In this document: one piece after another, positions 34,667 to 44,087 of the stretch
Layout of the letters: the number at the start of each line of letters is the position of its first letter
Position numbering within the stretch: the stretch's first letter is position 1
Source: Terriglobia bacterium
GTDB lineage: Bacteria > Acidobacteriota > Terriglobia > Terriglobales > Acidobacteriaceae
Reading direction: 5' to 3'
Length of the DNA stretch: 64,000 nt
NCBI GenBank assembly: GCA_032252755.1
Contig: JAVUPY010000064.1
Location: 1 to 64,000, forward strand
Position numbers and translations under genes: made by a program
Notes under the pieces: generated by a model
What the model saw: the letters and a program-made list of their open reading frames with translations, nothing else
What the model was told of the DNA's origin: nothing
Databases searched by the model: none

Positions 34667-36433
34667 TTAGCGGTCACAGGTCGAAGCCGTACCGGATCTA
34701 AATCCGAAAGATCCAACGCGTCCGTCATGCAGGATCTGTCCATCGGCGAGCGCCAATACTCGATCAAAATTCGATACCGTTGAAATGCGATGTGAAATCA
34801 CAATGAGAGTGGAGGTGGGAAGCTCGTGTCGTAGATTGCGAATCACCGTTTCTTCGGCGAGTGGGTCAAGGCATGAAGTCGCTTCGTCCAAAACAACTAT
34901 TCGCGGCCTCGCGAGGAGTGTTCGCGCGATGGCCAGGCGTTGGCGCTGGCCGCCTGAAAGTTGGCAGCCTCCCGGCCCGATTCCCTGATCGATACCATCG
35001 GGAAGTTGTGCAATAAACGAAGATAATTCGGTGCAGCCAAGGGCTCTCCACAACTCATCATCTGATGCCGATGGTTTAACAAAACGCAGATTGCGAGCAA
35101 TTGCTCCGTCAAACAGAACCGGATCGCGCGGCAAATAGGCAACGAAGCGGCGAAGGCTGTCCAGTTGGATACTCCGCACATCCCAGCCTCCAATGGACAC
35201 TGACCCGGAATCCGCATCATAGACACGTGCAAGGAGCTTGACCAGCGTGCTTTTCCCAGCACCGTTCTCGCCGACGATTGCGATCTGCTCTCCGGAACAG
35301 ATTCGGAGGGACGGAATTCGGAGCATGTTCTTCTGTCTCTGATATCCAAACTCAACGTTGTGAAAATCGACTTGCCACGTGTGCTCTTGCGATAACACAG
35401 CCGCACCGGGCGAATCCGTAATAGCGGGACGCAGGGCCAACACAGACTGCACGTATCGCATACTGGCGAATGTTTTCTGCGCTCGCGCATATAGTTCGGC
35501 GGCAGAACTAAGAGGCTCAAAGAGCTGCGTCACGAAACCGTAGAATGCCACCAGACCTCCAACAGTCAGGGTTCCAGACAGGACGCTCCATCCTCCGCAG
35601 CCGATTACCCATGTCATGGCCAGGACTACGGCCAGCGACGTAAATACGGTGAAGCGAATGCCGGTCCTGAAGAGTTTTTGTTCGGAGCGTGCGGTACTTG
35701 CCAGCAAGCGAAATGCCTTCCTCTCCTGCTGTCGTTGCTGTCTGAGCAATTGGATCGGGACAATGGCGGAAAGATGCTCTTCCAGGAAAGTGCTCCAAAC
35801 AAGCCGTCTGCATTGCACCGCGTCGGAATCCGAACCCAACCTCGTCCGGAAATATAGCCGCGCAATTAAAAAGGCGGGAATGAGCGGAAGGACAGTGACC
35901 GTCAGCATCGGACTCAACATAAACATCGCGAACAGCGTAAAGACACCCGTCAAGAACAAGCGCAGTATCGCAGGAAGCAGGTCTGAGCCGAAATAGGCGA
36001 TTTCCTCGACGGGCTGTTTGAGCGGATAAATTGCCGTGCCCACGGCGGTGCTCTCGTAATAACTCGCAGAGAGCAGATTAAGATGCCGGAGCACTCTCAT
36101 GCTCAATGCAAGGTTCAGCCGCTGCGAAGCGTTCAGGTTGAGATAAGCCCCGCAGCTTGTGAGCAGCGTTCTGCCTTCGTAAGTGATAAAGAACACAACA
36201 GCGAGACCGGCGAGAAGCCCCAGATTCCTTTTGGGGAGCGCTTGATCGATGAGCCACTTGAGAACGAACGGCGATAGAAGCCCCAGGACGCTCCCCGCGG
36301 TCACGCACAGGAAACTACCGAGATGCCAGCCGAGAAATGGCCGAATTTGCTCCGCAAGCCATCGATATTGTTCCGGCAACCAGGATGATGGCAGATGTTT
36401 GCGCATCGCAGACTGAGGAAGGCCCCTGACCAT
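34667..36433 (-). CDS. ABC transporter of the lasso cluster (fused membrane and ATPase domains)
   Basis: This ~588-residue half-transporter has six predicted membrane helices (to ~residue 310), then an NBD with Walker A GENGAGKST, signature LSGGQRQRLA and Walker B RIVVLDEATS. Such B-family exporters release the mature lasso peptide and confer self-immunity. The start is uncertain: ATG at 36433 is used, but a TTG at 36469 and an ATG at 36406 are in frame. It lies 244 bp upstream of B1 on the same strand. Confidence 0.88.
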   Translation of the reverse strand: MVRGLPQSAMRKHLPSSWLPEQYRWLAEQIRPFLGWHLGSFLCVTAGSVLGLLSPFVLKWLIDQALPKRNLGLLAGLAVVFFITYEGRTLLTSCGAYLNLNASQRLNLALSMRVLRHLNLLSASYYESTAVGTAIYPLKQPVEEIAYFGSDLLPAILRLFLTGVFTLFAMFMLSPMLTVTVLPLIPAFLIARLYFRTRLGSDSDAVQCRRLVWSTFLEEHLSAIVPIQLLRQQRQQERKAFRLLASTARSEQKLFRTGIRFTVFTSLAVVLAMTWVIGCGGWSVLSGTLTVGGLVAFYGFVTQLFEPLSSAAELYARAQKTFASMRYVQSVLALRPAITDSPGAAVLSQEHTWQVDFHNVEFGYQRQKNMLRIPSLRICSGEQIAIVGENGAGKSTLVKLLARVYDADSGSVSIGGWDVRSIQLDSLRRFVAYLPRDPVLFDGAIARNLRFVKPSASDDELWRALGCTELSSFIAQLPDGIDQGIGPGGCQLSGGQRQRLAIARTLLARPRIVVLDEATSCLDPLAEETVIRNLRHELPTSTLIVISHRISTVSNFDRVLALADGQILHDGRVGSFGFRSGTASTCDR

Positions 36434-36575
36434 CGAGCTTAGTTCGGCACTCGCGAAGTTGACCAGCAAGCATCTCGAATGTTCGCCTTTGGCTCAACAG
36501 AGAGGAATTCTTGGCCAAGAGCAAAGAATCAAATCGTCCCGCCAATTCGCTCAGCGTTCGCCAAATCGTCAGTAT

Positions 36576-38303
36576 TCATGGAATCCTCCTAACGATCGTC
36601 ACGACTTCTCCAATAACCTCGACATCATTGTGATTTCTTACCCGCTCGGATTGTTGAGAGTCCGGCTGATTCGCATGAATAACCAGTATTCCCTCATCCA
36701 GAGAGCAGGAAGCACAAAAATACGTCCCGTCACGCCTGACGAGCATGTACAGCGGTTGCTGCCATTGCTGCAACGTGATTGAACGAAATGGTTTCTTTTT
36801 GTGTCGATTCACGATGATCAACAGAGCGCCTCGCAGAGATGGATAAAAAAGCCTGCTCTTAGTCCCAGTCCAAAAGAAGTCGCGAATCGAAAGTTCCTTA
36901 ATGCCCGAGAGCGTTTCCAGCGATCCTCGAAGGAAAAAGGGTAGCTCTTTGAATTGAGCCATCAGCCGAGTTAAATCTGGATCATGATCCGCGAATTTGA
37001 CAGCAGCGAAATCGCTGCTCACCTTGGTGAGACCCATAGCAGTGAGGCCTGCGTTAGGAATCGCATCCCGACCCATTTCCTCCATGTTGATCCCCGCGGC
37101 AGCAATCAGGTCGAGAAATCGAATTCCATAGAGTGCACATAGCGTAATTACCTTGTGGAAATGGCGGGGCGGATCGTCTGCCACCTCATAATCAGAGAGA
37201 GAGCCAGGTGAGGCAAAGTACCGTTCGTCGCCCAGAAGATCGGCAAGTCTTCGACTCCTCGTCGAAGCCTCTCGGAACGATAATGCCGCTTGCCTTCTCG
37301 TTCGACGCAGCAGAGGCCCCAATCCTCCATGCTGCCGATCAATTCGCTCCGGTTTCCAGGCGTTCGCCAACTCCTCCGGAACATCCGGCTCCGCAAAGGC
37401 ATGAGTTCGCCGGATCTCCATGTCAACAATTCCGAGGACCCGCATATCACGGGGCACTTGAAACTCAATGTGTGCGTACGGAAGTTGATCGCTGATTGGG
37501 ACGATGCGGCCTGTCTCCGAAACGTGTACTCGGCAACACCAGAGTCCCTTGCTGTGCTCAATCAGAAAAACACTCTTCAACGTTCTTCCCTTTTCCCCCT
37601 GCAACAGACCATCCGATATCTGCGGATTTACACGTACAATGCTGCCAGGTAGCAGCTCTGGAAATGCGAGTGCATCCTGACGACCAACCTTCGCATATAA
37701 GAAATCCCGGTCATCTGACCTGGTTAAAGACTCCAAGCGCCTGAAGGAAGAAAACCCCACCAACTGCCCGAGGGGTACGATCCCTCTGGGCGGAGGCTCG
37801 CCAGTAACATTCCGAAACCATGGCACCCAGGAATTGCCATCATCCAACGAGGAATCCAGCAGAATCGTGCGTTTTGAAGGCAACGAAAGTTGCAATTCCG
37901 GTATCTTCTCCGGAGCAAAACCAAACACGCGCAGCCAATCCATCAAGTCGTAGCCCGTGATCCGGCTCAGGGCACAAAGCTGATGTAAGGCAGGGCTGAA
38001 CGACCCGCGCCTCAGTGCGTGATAGAAATTGTGCGGTAGAAAGTAGTGCGTTGAGGACCCATACAGCTCCGCCGATCGCCGTGAAACTTTGTGGAGGGTT
38101 AGACTTCTGGTCTCCAGGATCGCTTTCACACGATCCACGAGAATGTTTCGCTGTTCGGCCTTGGTCGGCACCGGCACGCCCTTAACTGGATTTCTGCGTG
38201 CCCGGCCTTTGCAAAGGCAGTAGAGTCGCTCTCGTCTGCCTCCGTTAACGAGAATTGTCGGCGGACCTGCCCGCAGCAGATGAGTCCTGTATAGCTCCGA
38301 CAT
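36576..38303 (-). CDS. Two-module HTH/S24-like regulator heading the lasso operon
   Basis: This 575-residue protein appears to be an internal duplication. Module 1 (~48-310) has an XRE-like HTH region (RNILVDRVKAILETRSLTLH) then a LexA/S24-like beta domain (FPELLPGSIVRVNP). Module 2 (~330-575) has another HTH region (LGPLLRRTRRQAALSFREAS) then a second beta domain (FYPSLRGALLIIVN, VEVIGEVVTIVRRIP). No protease Ser-Lys dyad is obvious. The divergent gene at 38557 has one such module. It probably regulates the lasso genes, which follow on the same strand after ~140 bp. Confidence 0.7.
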   Translation of the reverse strand: MSELYRTHLLRAGPPTILVNGGRRERLYCLCKGRARRNPVKGVPVPTKAEQRNILVDRVKAILETRSLTLHKVSRRSAELYGSSTHYFLPHNFYHALRRGSFSPALHQLCALSRITGYDLMDWLRVFGFAPEKIPELQLSLPSKRTILLDSSLDDGNSWVPWFRNVTGEPPPRGIVPLGQLVGFSSFRRLESLTRSDDRDFLYAKVGRQDALAFPELLPGSIVRVNPQISDGLLQGEKGRTLKSVFLIEHSKGLWCCRVHVSETGRIVPISDQLPYAHIEFQVPRDMRVLGIVDMEIRRTHAFAEPDVPEELANAWKPERIDRQHGGLGPLLRRTRRQAALSFREASTRSRRLADLLGDERYFASPGSLSDYEVADDPPRHFHKVITLCALYGIRFLDLIAAAGINMEEMGRDAIPNAGLTAMGLTKVSSDFAAVKFADHDPDLTRLMAQFKELPFFLRGSLETLSGIKELSIRDFFWTGTKSRLFYPSLRGALLIIVNRHKKKPFRSITLQQWQQPLYMLVRRDGTYFCASCSLDEGILVIHANQPDSQQSERVRNHNDVEVIGEVVTIVRRIP

Positions 38304-38485
38304 TTTGACCCCATCACAAAGAAATAGGAGATGCCCATATTTACGGGCAGTCCGCTGAATGCAGCCGGGAGGAGAACCACATGCATATTGCTGCGAGAAT
38401 GGACGTAAGATCCAAGACGGCCGGAATTACGGGCGCTTTGAACGATTATCCAGTTCACTGACTCTGGAAAGCGCCGACGAGCACG

Positions 38486-38505
38486 TTGTTCGGATTTTCG
38501 AACAA
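38486..38505. promoter_or_regulatory. Candidate operator palindrome between divergent regulators
   Basis: TTGTTCG (38486-38492) and CGAACAA (38499-38505) are exact inverted arms with a 6-nt spacer. It lies 51 nt before the start of the + strand regulator in the 253-bp divergent intergenic region. The symmetry and size suit a dimeric HTH protein such as the two regulators here. Confidence 0.45.
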
Positions 38506-38556
38506 GATCCATGTTGCTGGACAATTTGCGCGAATCCCGCGTACGATATCTGCCCC

Positions 38557-39363
38557 ATGACCCCGGCGCCAAGTCCGGAAGCTGGTAAACGCCTCAAAGC
38601 CGAACGCCTTCGGGTGCGGCTTTCCACGCGTGAGGTCGAAAAGCTCAGCCAACAAATTGCCCAAGAGAGAGGCAGCCAGGAATATCGCATATCTGATTCA
38701 TGGCTTGCTCAGGTGGAGAACGGCGAGTTCACTCCGAGTATTTACAAGCTCTACAGTCTGAGCCGCATCTACGAACGGGACTATGACGAAATTCTCGCGC
38801 TTTTCGGTATCTTCTTCAGCGAAATCGGTGCAGAGGCGAGCCCTTTGAGACTCCCACGCACCCACCTGGTGGGACCAACCTTGCGAGAAACTGGCGGAAC
38901 GTTCCCGGCGCCACTCGAACTCCGTGACAAAGTGGTACTCGAGCGTACCAATCTGGTCCACCAGATGTTTGAAAACTGGGGCGAGGTTCCTGTATCCCTC
39001 CTGCGTCAATTGGGTTCCAGGAATACGCTCTGTGGTTATATTGGGCTGGAAAATCGCACACTGTACCCCCTGATCCGACCTGGATCATTTGTCCAAATCG
39101 ATCCTCGTCAGAAGAAGATCGAGGGGGGCAATTGGCAAAATGAATTCGAGCGCCCTATTTATTTCCTGGAACTACGGGAAAGCTACGCGTGCAGTTGGTG
39201 CCAGCTCGACGGCAGCCGCTTGACCCTCATCCCCAGCCCACAGTCGCACAAACCAGTTCGGCAGCTACACTATCCCGTTGATGCTGAGATCATTGGGCGC
39301 GTGACTGCGGTCACCATGAGAATCGCGGAAGTGTCGGGCGATCCATCGAAAACATCTCCCTAA
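38557..39363 (+). CDS. XRE-type HTH regulator with S24-like C-terminal domain
   Basis: This 268-residue protein is read from the ATG at 38557. It has an N-terminal HTH (GKRLKAERLRVRLSTREVEK) whose second helix area (WLAQVENGEFTPS) is XRE-like, a linker, and a C-terminal beta domain (LYPLIRPGSFVQIDP, RPIYFLELRESYACSWC, EIIGRVTAVTMRI) of LexA/S24 fold. No catalytic dyad is evident, so it probably senses rather than self-cleaves. It is divergent from, and related to each half of, the 575-residue regulator. Confidence 0.78.
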   Translation: MTPAPSPEAGKRLKAERLRVRLSTREVEKLSQQIAQERGSQEYRISDSWLAQVENGEFTPSIYKLYSLSRIYERDYDEILALFGIFFSEIGAEASPLRLPRTHLVGPTLRETGGTFPAPLELRDKVVLERTNLVHQMFENWGEVPVSLLRQLGSRNTLCGYIGLENRTLYPLIRPGSFVQIDPRQKKIEGGNWQNEFERPIYFLELRESYACSWCQLDGSRLTLIPSPQSHKPVRQLHYPVDAEIIGRVTAVTMRIAEVSGDPSKTSP

Positions 39364-39447
39364 TTAGTTCAGTCCGTTTCGATCCCAGCCTCGACGCCAA
39401 TCATTACGCCCGCTGTTTATGAGCAGTTCAAAGATTTTGCACTGTTT

Positions 39448-40836
39448 GTGAGTAGCCTTAAGAGCGTCATGCTGGTCGTTCCAATTTCCGGGCGCGAATT
39501 TAACCTCTATGCGCTATCGCTTCCGACTGGTCCGAACTTTGGCCCCGTCCTCTTTAAGTCTGGATGGAAATCCCGAGACGGCAGGAGCGTTGGTGCACTT
39601 CTGGTCAATCCGTACGCGCAAACTTTCGAGATCGTAGTATTGCGTCGCCGGACGGACCATTGCTTTGTTCGTACCTGGAACAAAAGCGGATTGCAGAATC
39701 ATTGATGCAGCCCTTGCGGAATTGACTAGCGAGTTACGACTGGAGGACGATGCCGAGCCGCTACCCACGGGCGCGAAGAAACGAAAACATCTCCTGCAGG
39801 CTGCTACCAAAGAGCTGGGTGGGCACTTCAAGCTTCTCACGCGCACCCTGACGCACTATCCCGCCCTGATGGCAGTTGGCGAGGTTTACCTCGCGATGCC
39901 CAATCCTGATGACAATTTCGTATCGGATCTCCAGACAACGAACTTCGATTCCCGTTTGTTCGAGCTCTATCTGCTTGCGGCTTTTCGTGAGCAAGGAATT
40001 TCAGTTTCGTAGGATCATGATTCACCTGATTTTTTCATTGAACGCGCCGGGCACCAGTGCTAGGTCGAGGCGGTGACAGCGAATCCTAAGGAAGCTCGCG
40101 TTCAGGGACTTACTTTTCCGACATTCGCCCCCGAGGTGCGTGAAGAGCAGCTGCTGGGATCACCAACTGCCCGCTTCGCCAAAACCCTGCGGAGCAAGCT
40201 TCAGAGGGAGTACGAAAAGCTTTCGCACGTGCAGGGAAAACCGTTTGCCCTCGCAATTGCAGATTTTCATGCGCCAAGTTCGATGGTTTGGAGCAGGGAG
40301 GCGCTGCCATCTTATCTCTATGGCGTAAATCCCAAAATCGTGCATGGTCCGGACGGCCCTAGAGCAGTCGGTTCTACCGTGAACACACTGCTGGGCGAAG
40401 TCCAGATCCCCACAGGTCTTTTCCGCGATCCCGCTATTTCCCATCTTTCCGGTGTGATCTTCAGCACGCGGCCACGCTTGGAAAATTCAATCGGATGGGC
40501 TTTCTCGCGGGATGGCGGCCGCCAGGACTGACCATGGTGCGGGAAGGCATATTGTTCGACCGCACTCCCGGAGCGCTGGAAGCGATTCATTTCAAGTTGG
40601 ATGTCTTGAGCGAGGAGTATGCCGTCTTATGGAATGAAGGCGAGGCTTGGTGCCAGGAGCTTGAGGTTTACCACAATCCCATGGCCGAAAATCCGATTGA
40701 TCTCGCCTTGATGCCGGGAGCGACGCACTGGTTCGAGACCGATGGTGAGATAGTTTGCTCAACGATTTGGGAGAATTCCGTTCTCTCATCGATCACTGAA
40801 CTGGATATCAAGAAGGGTGAGCCAAGTTCCTTATGA
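39448..40836 (+). pseudogene. Decayed gene of one uncharacterised nuclease-like family (frameshifts plus two in-frame TAG stops)
   Basis: Four adjacent open segments in two frames read as one protein: 39448-39705 (frame A), 39665-40012 and 40073-40531 (frame B), 40495-40836 (frame A). Between 40010 and 40076 frame B is interrupted by two TAG codons, but the residues around them (SPDFFIERAGHQC and VEAVTANPKEA) join smoothly. The SPDF..E...VEAV pattern resembles a PD-(D/E)xK nuclease core. At least two frameshifts (near 39660 and 40490) and two stops make an active product unlikely. Function of the intact family is unknown to me. Confidence 0.65.
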
Positions 40837-40838
40837 CG

Positions 40839-41534
40839 CTAGAAAAATGCATCTTGGGCGTCCCCGTTTCTCAGCTGCGGGTGGTAGTCATAGTGAGCGA
40901 TGAGTCTCGTGAACTCCTGCGGCGACGCAACCGCCTGCTGCAATTGATTGTTCTTCCTGAGAGACACAAATAATGCACAAGAGCGTGCCTGGCAGTTGAT
41001 GGACTTGGACGGGTTGAATTCGATATCCGTAAACCCTGCGTACTTGTAGAGACGCTCAAGCCAATCACGGTGCGGATAGATCGCATTGATGTAAAGCCAG
41101 TCGTAGAAGATTGTCTTGGGTTCGAGCGGGAAGGAAAAACCATTGAATTCGAAGCCGATAAGCTTCCCTGATTCCTGTAAGCGCGGATCGCGTTTGGCCT
41201 CCTTGCCCTCAGCCATATAAAGGTCCGTATAAGGGCCGCCTTTCTCAAATACTTTGCTGCCCTGAAAAGCAGATTCCAGCTTTATTTCCTCCATGCCCGC
41301 TTCGCGGACTTTAAGATGGAAAGCGCTTAAATGTTGACCCAGCTTCTCTTCCGACTTCGAAGAGATCTCCAGTAGCGGGTTATAGCCAGCCCGCGCGGCG
41401 GCCTCATGCAAGGCGATGATGTTCTTCTTTTTCTGCACCGGGGCAAAGCCGGGGCTCCAGACAATATTGAAATACTCTTCCCGTACCAGCTCCTGAGTAC
41501 CTTGTTGCGGTATAAAGACGGGCCGTTCAGCCAT
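40839..41534 (-). CDS. NADAR-family antitoxin associated with DarT1
   Basis: This 231-residue protein has the start typical of DarT1-linked NADAR proteins (MAERPVFIPQQG, then FNIVWSPGFAPVQKKKNIIA with NIIALHEAA). NADAR domains remove ADP-ribose from guanine in DNA and neutralise DarT-type toxins. The gene begins 8 nt inside the end of the DarT gene on the same strand, so toxin and antitoxin are co-translated. Assignment rests on recognisable N-terminal sequence and the toxin partner. Confidence 0.82.
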   Translation of the reverse strand: MAERPVFIPQQGTQELVREEYFNIVWSPGFAPVQKKKNIIALHEAAARAGYNPLLEISSKSEEKLGQHLSAFHLKVREAGMEEIKLESAFQGSKVFEKGGPYTDLYMAEGKEAKRDPRLQESGKLIGFEFNGFSFPLEPKTIFYDWLYINAIYPHRDWLERLYKYAGFTDIEFNPSKSINCQARSCALFVSLRKNNQLQQAVASPQEFTRLIAHYDYHPQLRNGDAQDAFF

Positions 41535-42048
41535 TAGGAAGATTCCTTATCAGATCGAGTGGAATTTTCTTCGGCACAAGTATTTCGTACTTTTCCGCCC
41601 GTTGCAGCCGCTTCTGGACGGCTTCGTCGCTCCAATCGGTGCGCGTGTAGAGCACTTCAAAATCGATGATCTTCCTCGCTTCTTCCATAGTATGGATTTC
41701 CACCCCCGCCTTGTTCGATACGTCCGCCGTGAATTTGACGCCGTCCCACAGCAACACATCCGGATGGATCTGCAAGAAGATCGTGTCTCCAATCCGGCCA
41801 TCCGCGCGGGCTACATACTCCATCGGATGCGTAGCCCGGAAACAAAGATGAACGTATGCGTCCATCCCTTTCATACCGTCGGCGTCGCGGCTCCACTCGT
41901 TGCCGCCCGGCGCTGGAACTTCAATCTTCTTTTTTCGAAGTCTTGCTAAAGGGTAAAGCCCGCCATGTTCTCGGATCAGCGGAAGATTTCGGCGATCCGT
42001 AAAGTGGTAAAGCAGCGTAATCCGTTTGAGAGGATCAACTTTGGTCAC
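41527..42048 (-). CDS. darT: DarT-family DNA ADP-ribosyltransferase toxin
   Basis: This 173-residue protein shows the DarT N-terminus (LLYHFTDRRNLPLIREHGGL) and a HLCFRATHPMEYVAR segment; the fold is an ARTC-type ADP-ribosyltransferase that modifies ssDNA with NAD+ and halts replication. It is small, as expected for DarT1. The GTG start at 42048 overlaps the stop of the TrlF-like ORF (GTGA). The antitoxin follows with an 8-nt overlap. Activity would require the partner NADAR protein for immunity. Confidence 0.85.
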   Translation of the reverse strand: MTKVDPLKRITLLYHFTDRRNLPLIREHGGLYPLARLRKKKIEVPAPGGNEWSRDADGMKGMDAYVHLCFRATHPMEYVARADGRIGDTIFLQIHPDVLLWDGVKFTADVSNKAGVEIHTMEEARKIIDFEVLYTRTDWSDEAVQKRLQRAEKYEILVPKKIPLDLIRNLPNG

Positions 42049-42206
42049 GTTTTCGCTCTGATTGGCGGATCGGACTTCTCAATGCGGGAGAGGAACTCTT
42101 CCCAGGGGTCTGAACCTTTATATTGGTCGCTCAGAATCGTGCCGGGAGCATGGATGTGCCGGTCCCATCGATTCCAAAGCGCTCCGCGTGCGTTTGCTGA
42201 ATCCAT
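42045..42206 (-). CDS. Short ORF resembling the N-terminus of TrlF-type PHP/ATPase proteins
   Basis: This 53-residue ORF has a good ribosome-binding site (GTGGAG 8 nt before the ATG at 42206) and ends in a GTGA overlap with darT. Its centre reads WNRWDRHIHAPGTILSDQY, close to the W-x-x-W-D-x-H-x-H start of PHP-domain/TrlF-like defence proteins, but the rest of such a protein (about 900 residues) is missing. It could be a remnant from a deletion that joined the TrlF start to darT, or a small leader. It is too short to be a catalytic PHP domain. Confidence 0.55.
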   Translation of the reverse strand: MDSANARGALWNRWDRHIHAPGTILSDQYKGSDPWEEFLSRIEKSDPPIRAKT

Positions 42207-42371
42207 GTATTGCTCCACGTCCTGCGATCAAAATTGGCGTCTGGCGAAAATCCGACGCATGATGCTACGAGTGCGTTGAAGGCCGTTGCAAGCATTTCGA
42301 TTGCCGGATACCATCGGTAATAACATTTATGGCGTATCGGTAAGAAGAAACAATAACACTTTGAGGTGCTA

Positions 42372-44087
42372 GTGGGGCAGAGCCCGATAGCGTTGCGATC
42401 ATCGCGAGCGATTCAGTTGCCACTATTGGTGCCAACGCGAACTCCTCAGCTCGCCACACTTGAGTTTAAAGGTGTCGTTTACACCAAACGGTGGGTGGTG
42501 GAGCTGCTGCTGGACCTTGCGGACTACAAGTCAGAAACAAATCTCGCGGATGCGGTCGCAGTGGAGCCGGCGGCGGGGAACGGGGCCTTTCTCGGTCCCA
42601 TGATTGAACGCCTGGCGGAATCGTGCCGCAGGTTTAAGCGGCCGCTTTCGGACTGCGGGAGCGCGTTGATTGCCTACGAACTCGACGACGCGAGCGCTGA
42701 GCACGCGCGTGGATTGGCTGCAACTATTTTAAAGAAGCACGGCCTGAAACGGCCGTTAGCCGAGCGTCTTGCGGGTGCATGGGTCCGGACGGGCGATTAT
42801 CTTTTCGATTCAACGACTGTGGAAGCGAATTATGTCATCGGCAATCCACCGTACGTGCGGCTCGAGGACATTCCGGAAGAGATCGCCACGATTTACCGCG
42901 CCGCCTATCCAACGATGCGGGGTCGGGCAGATCTGTATGTCGCGTTCTTTGAAGCGGCTCTCAGGCAACTGAGAGAAGGAGGTACGTGTGCGTTCATCTG
43001 CGCTGACCGCTGGATGCGAAACCAGTACGGTGCCGAGCTACGCGAACTGGTAACTTCCGCCTACTCAGTCGATGTCGTCCTTGAGATGCACAATGCGGAC
43101 GCATTTCATGATGAAGTAGACGCCTACCCTGCTATCACCGTCATCCGCTGCCAGAAGCAAGGATCAGCAGTCGTGGCTAGCGCCGGACCGGAAGTCGAGC
43201 ACGTCCTACCAACAACACTTTCGGCAGCACTGGAGGCGGCTAAGGACGCAAAGCCGATGGTCGTTGCCGAAGGGCTTCGTGTTGCCCGCGTTGAAACGTG
43301 GTTCAAGGGCACAGACCCGTGGCCCTGTCATTCACCTGAGCAGCTCGCGCTTCTCCGCCGACTAGAAGAGCGTTTCCCGGCACTCGAGGTCAATGCGAAA
43401 GTGGGCATCGGTGTTGCGACTGGCAACGACAGCGTTTTTATCACTAAAGACAAACACCTCGTCGAACCGTCCCGTCTTCTCAAGCTAGCTCTGGTCAAGG
43501 ATATCATCGGCGGAAAGATGGATTGGTCCGGGCACTACCTGGTAGATCCCTGGAACAGCGATGGGTTGGTCAGTCTGGACAAATTCACTCGGCTGCAAGC
43601 GTATTTCGAGAAGCACGCGGTGGCCTTGAAAAAACGTCATACCGCCGCAAAGAATCTTCGCAGCTGGTACAAGACCATCGACCGCGTGACACATACCCTT
43701 ACGGCCAAGCCCAAGCTCTACATCGCGGACATCAAGAACGTGCTCGACCCGGTTCTCGACAGCGGCGAAACCTATCCGCACCATAATCTTTATTTCATTC
43801 AGTCGGATGAATGGGATCTCGAGGTACTCGGCGGACTGCTGATGTCGGCGGTCGGGCAGTTCTTTGTTGAGTCCTACGGCGTCCGCATGCGCGGCGGTTA
43901 TCTGCGCTTTCAGGCGCAATATCTGCGACGGATTCGCGTCCCGCCTCCTGGGTCAATATCGAAAGACCAGGCGAAAGAACTGGCGAAAGCTTTCCGCCTG
44001 CGTGACAGGAAGCGCGCAACGCAGATCGCTCTTGAGATATATGGAATCGACGAACAGGAGATGGAGACAGCACTTGGACATCGATAA
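42372..44087 (+). CDS. Type II DNA N6-adenine methyltransferase of the PaeR7I/XhoI type
   Basis: This ~571-residue methyltransferase has an AdoMet-binding region (AVAVEPAAGNGAFLGPMIE) and catalytic motif IV (GNPPYVRLED, ~residue 157). The TRD-like C-terminal half includes WYKTIDRVTHTL and GGYLRFQAQYLRRIR. The next gene is a PaeR7I-family endonuclease, which cuts CTCGAG, so this enzyme should methylate A in that site. GTG at 42372 with GAGG 5 nt upstream is preferred over GTG at 42366. It is transcribed divergently from the DarT/NADAR genes. Confidence 0.9.
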   Translation: MGQSPIALRSSRAIQLPLLVPTRTPQLATLEFKGVVYTKRWVVELLLDLADYKSETNLADAVAVEPAAGNGAFLGPMIERLAESCRRFKRPLSDCGSALIAYELDDASAEHARGLAATILKKHGLKRPLAERLAGAWVRTGDYLFDSTTVEANYVIGNPPYVRLEDIPEEIATIYRAAYPTMRGRADLYVAFFEAALRQLREGGTCAFICADRWMRNQYGAELRELVTSAYSVDVVLEMHNADAFHDEVDAYPAITVIRCQKQGSAVVASAGPEVEHVLPTTLSAALEAAKDAKPMVVAEGLRVARVETWFKGTDPWPCHSPEQLALLRRLEERFPALEVNAKVGIGVATGNDSVFITKDKHLVEPSRLLKLALVKDIIGGKMDWSGHYLVDPWNSDGLVSLDKFTRLQAYFEKHAVALKKRHTAAKNLRSWYKTIDRVTHTLTAKPKLYIADIKNVLDPVLDSGETYPHHNLYFIQSDEWDLEVLGGLLMSAVGQFFVESYGVRMRGGYLRFQAQYLRRIRVPPPGSISKDQAKELAKAFRLRDRKRATQIALEIYGIDEQEMETALGHR

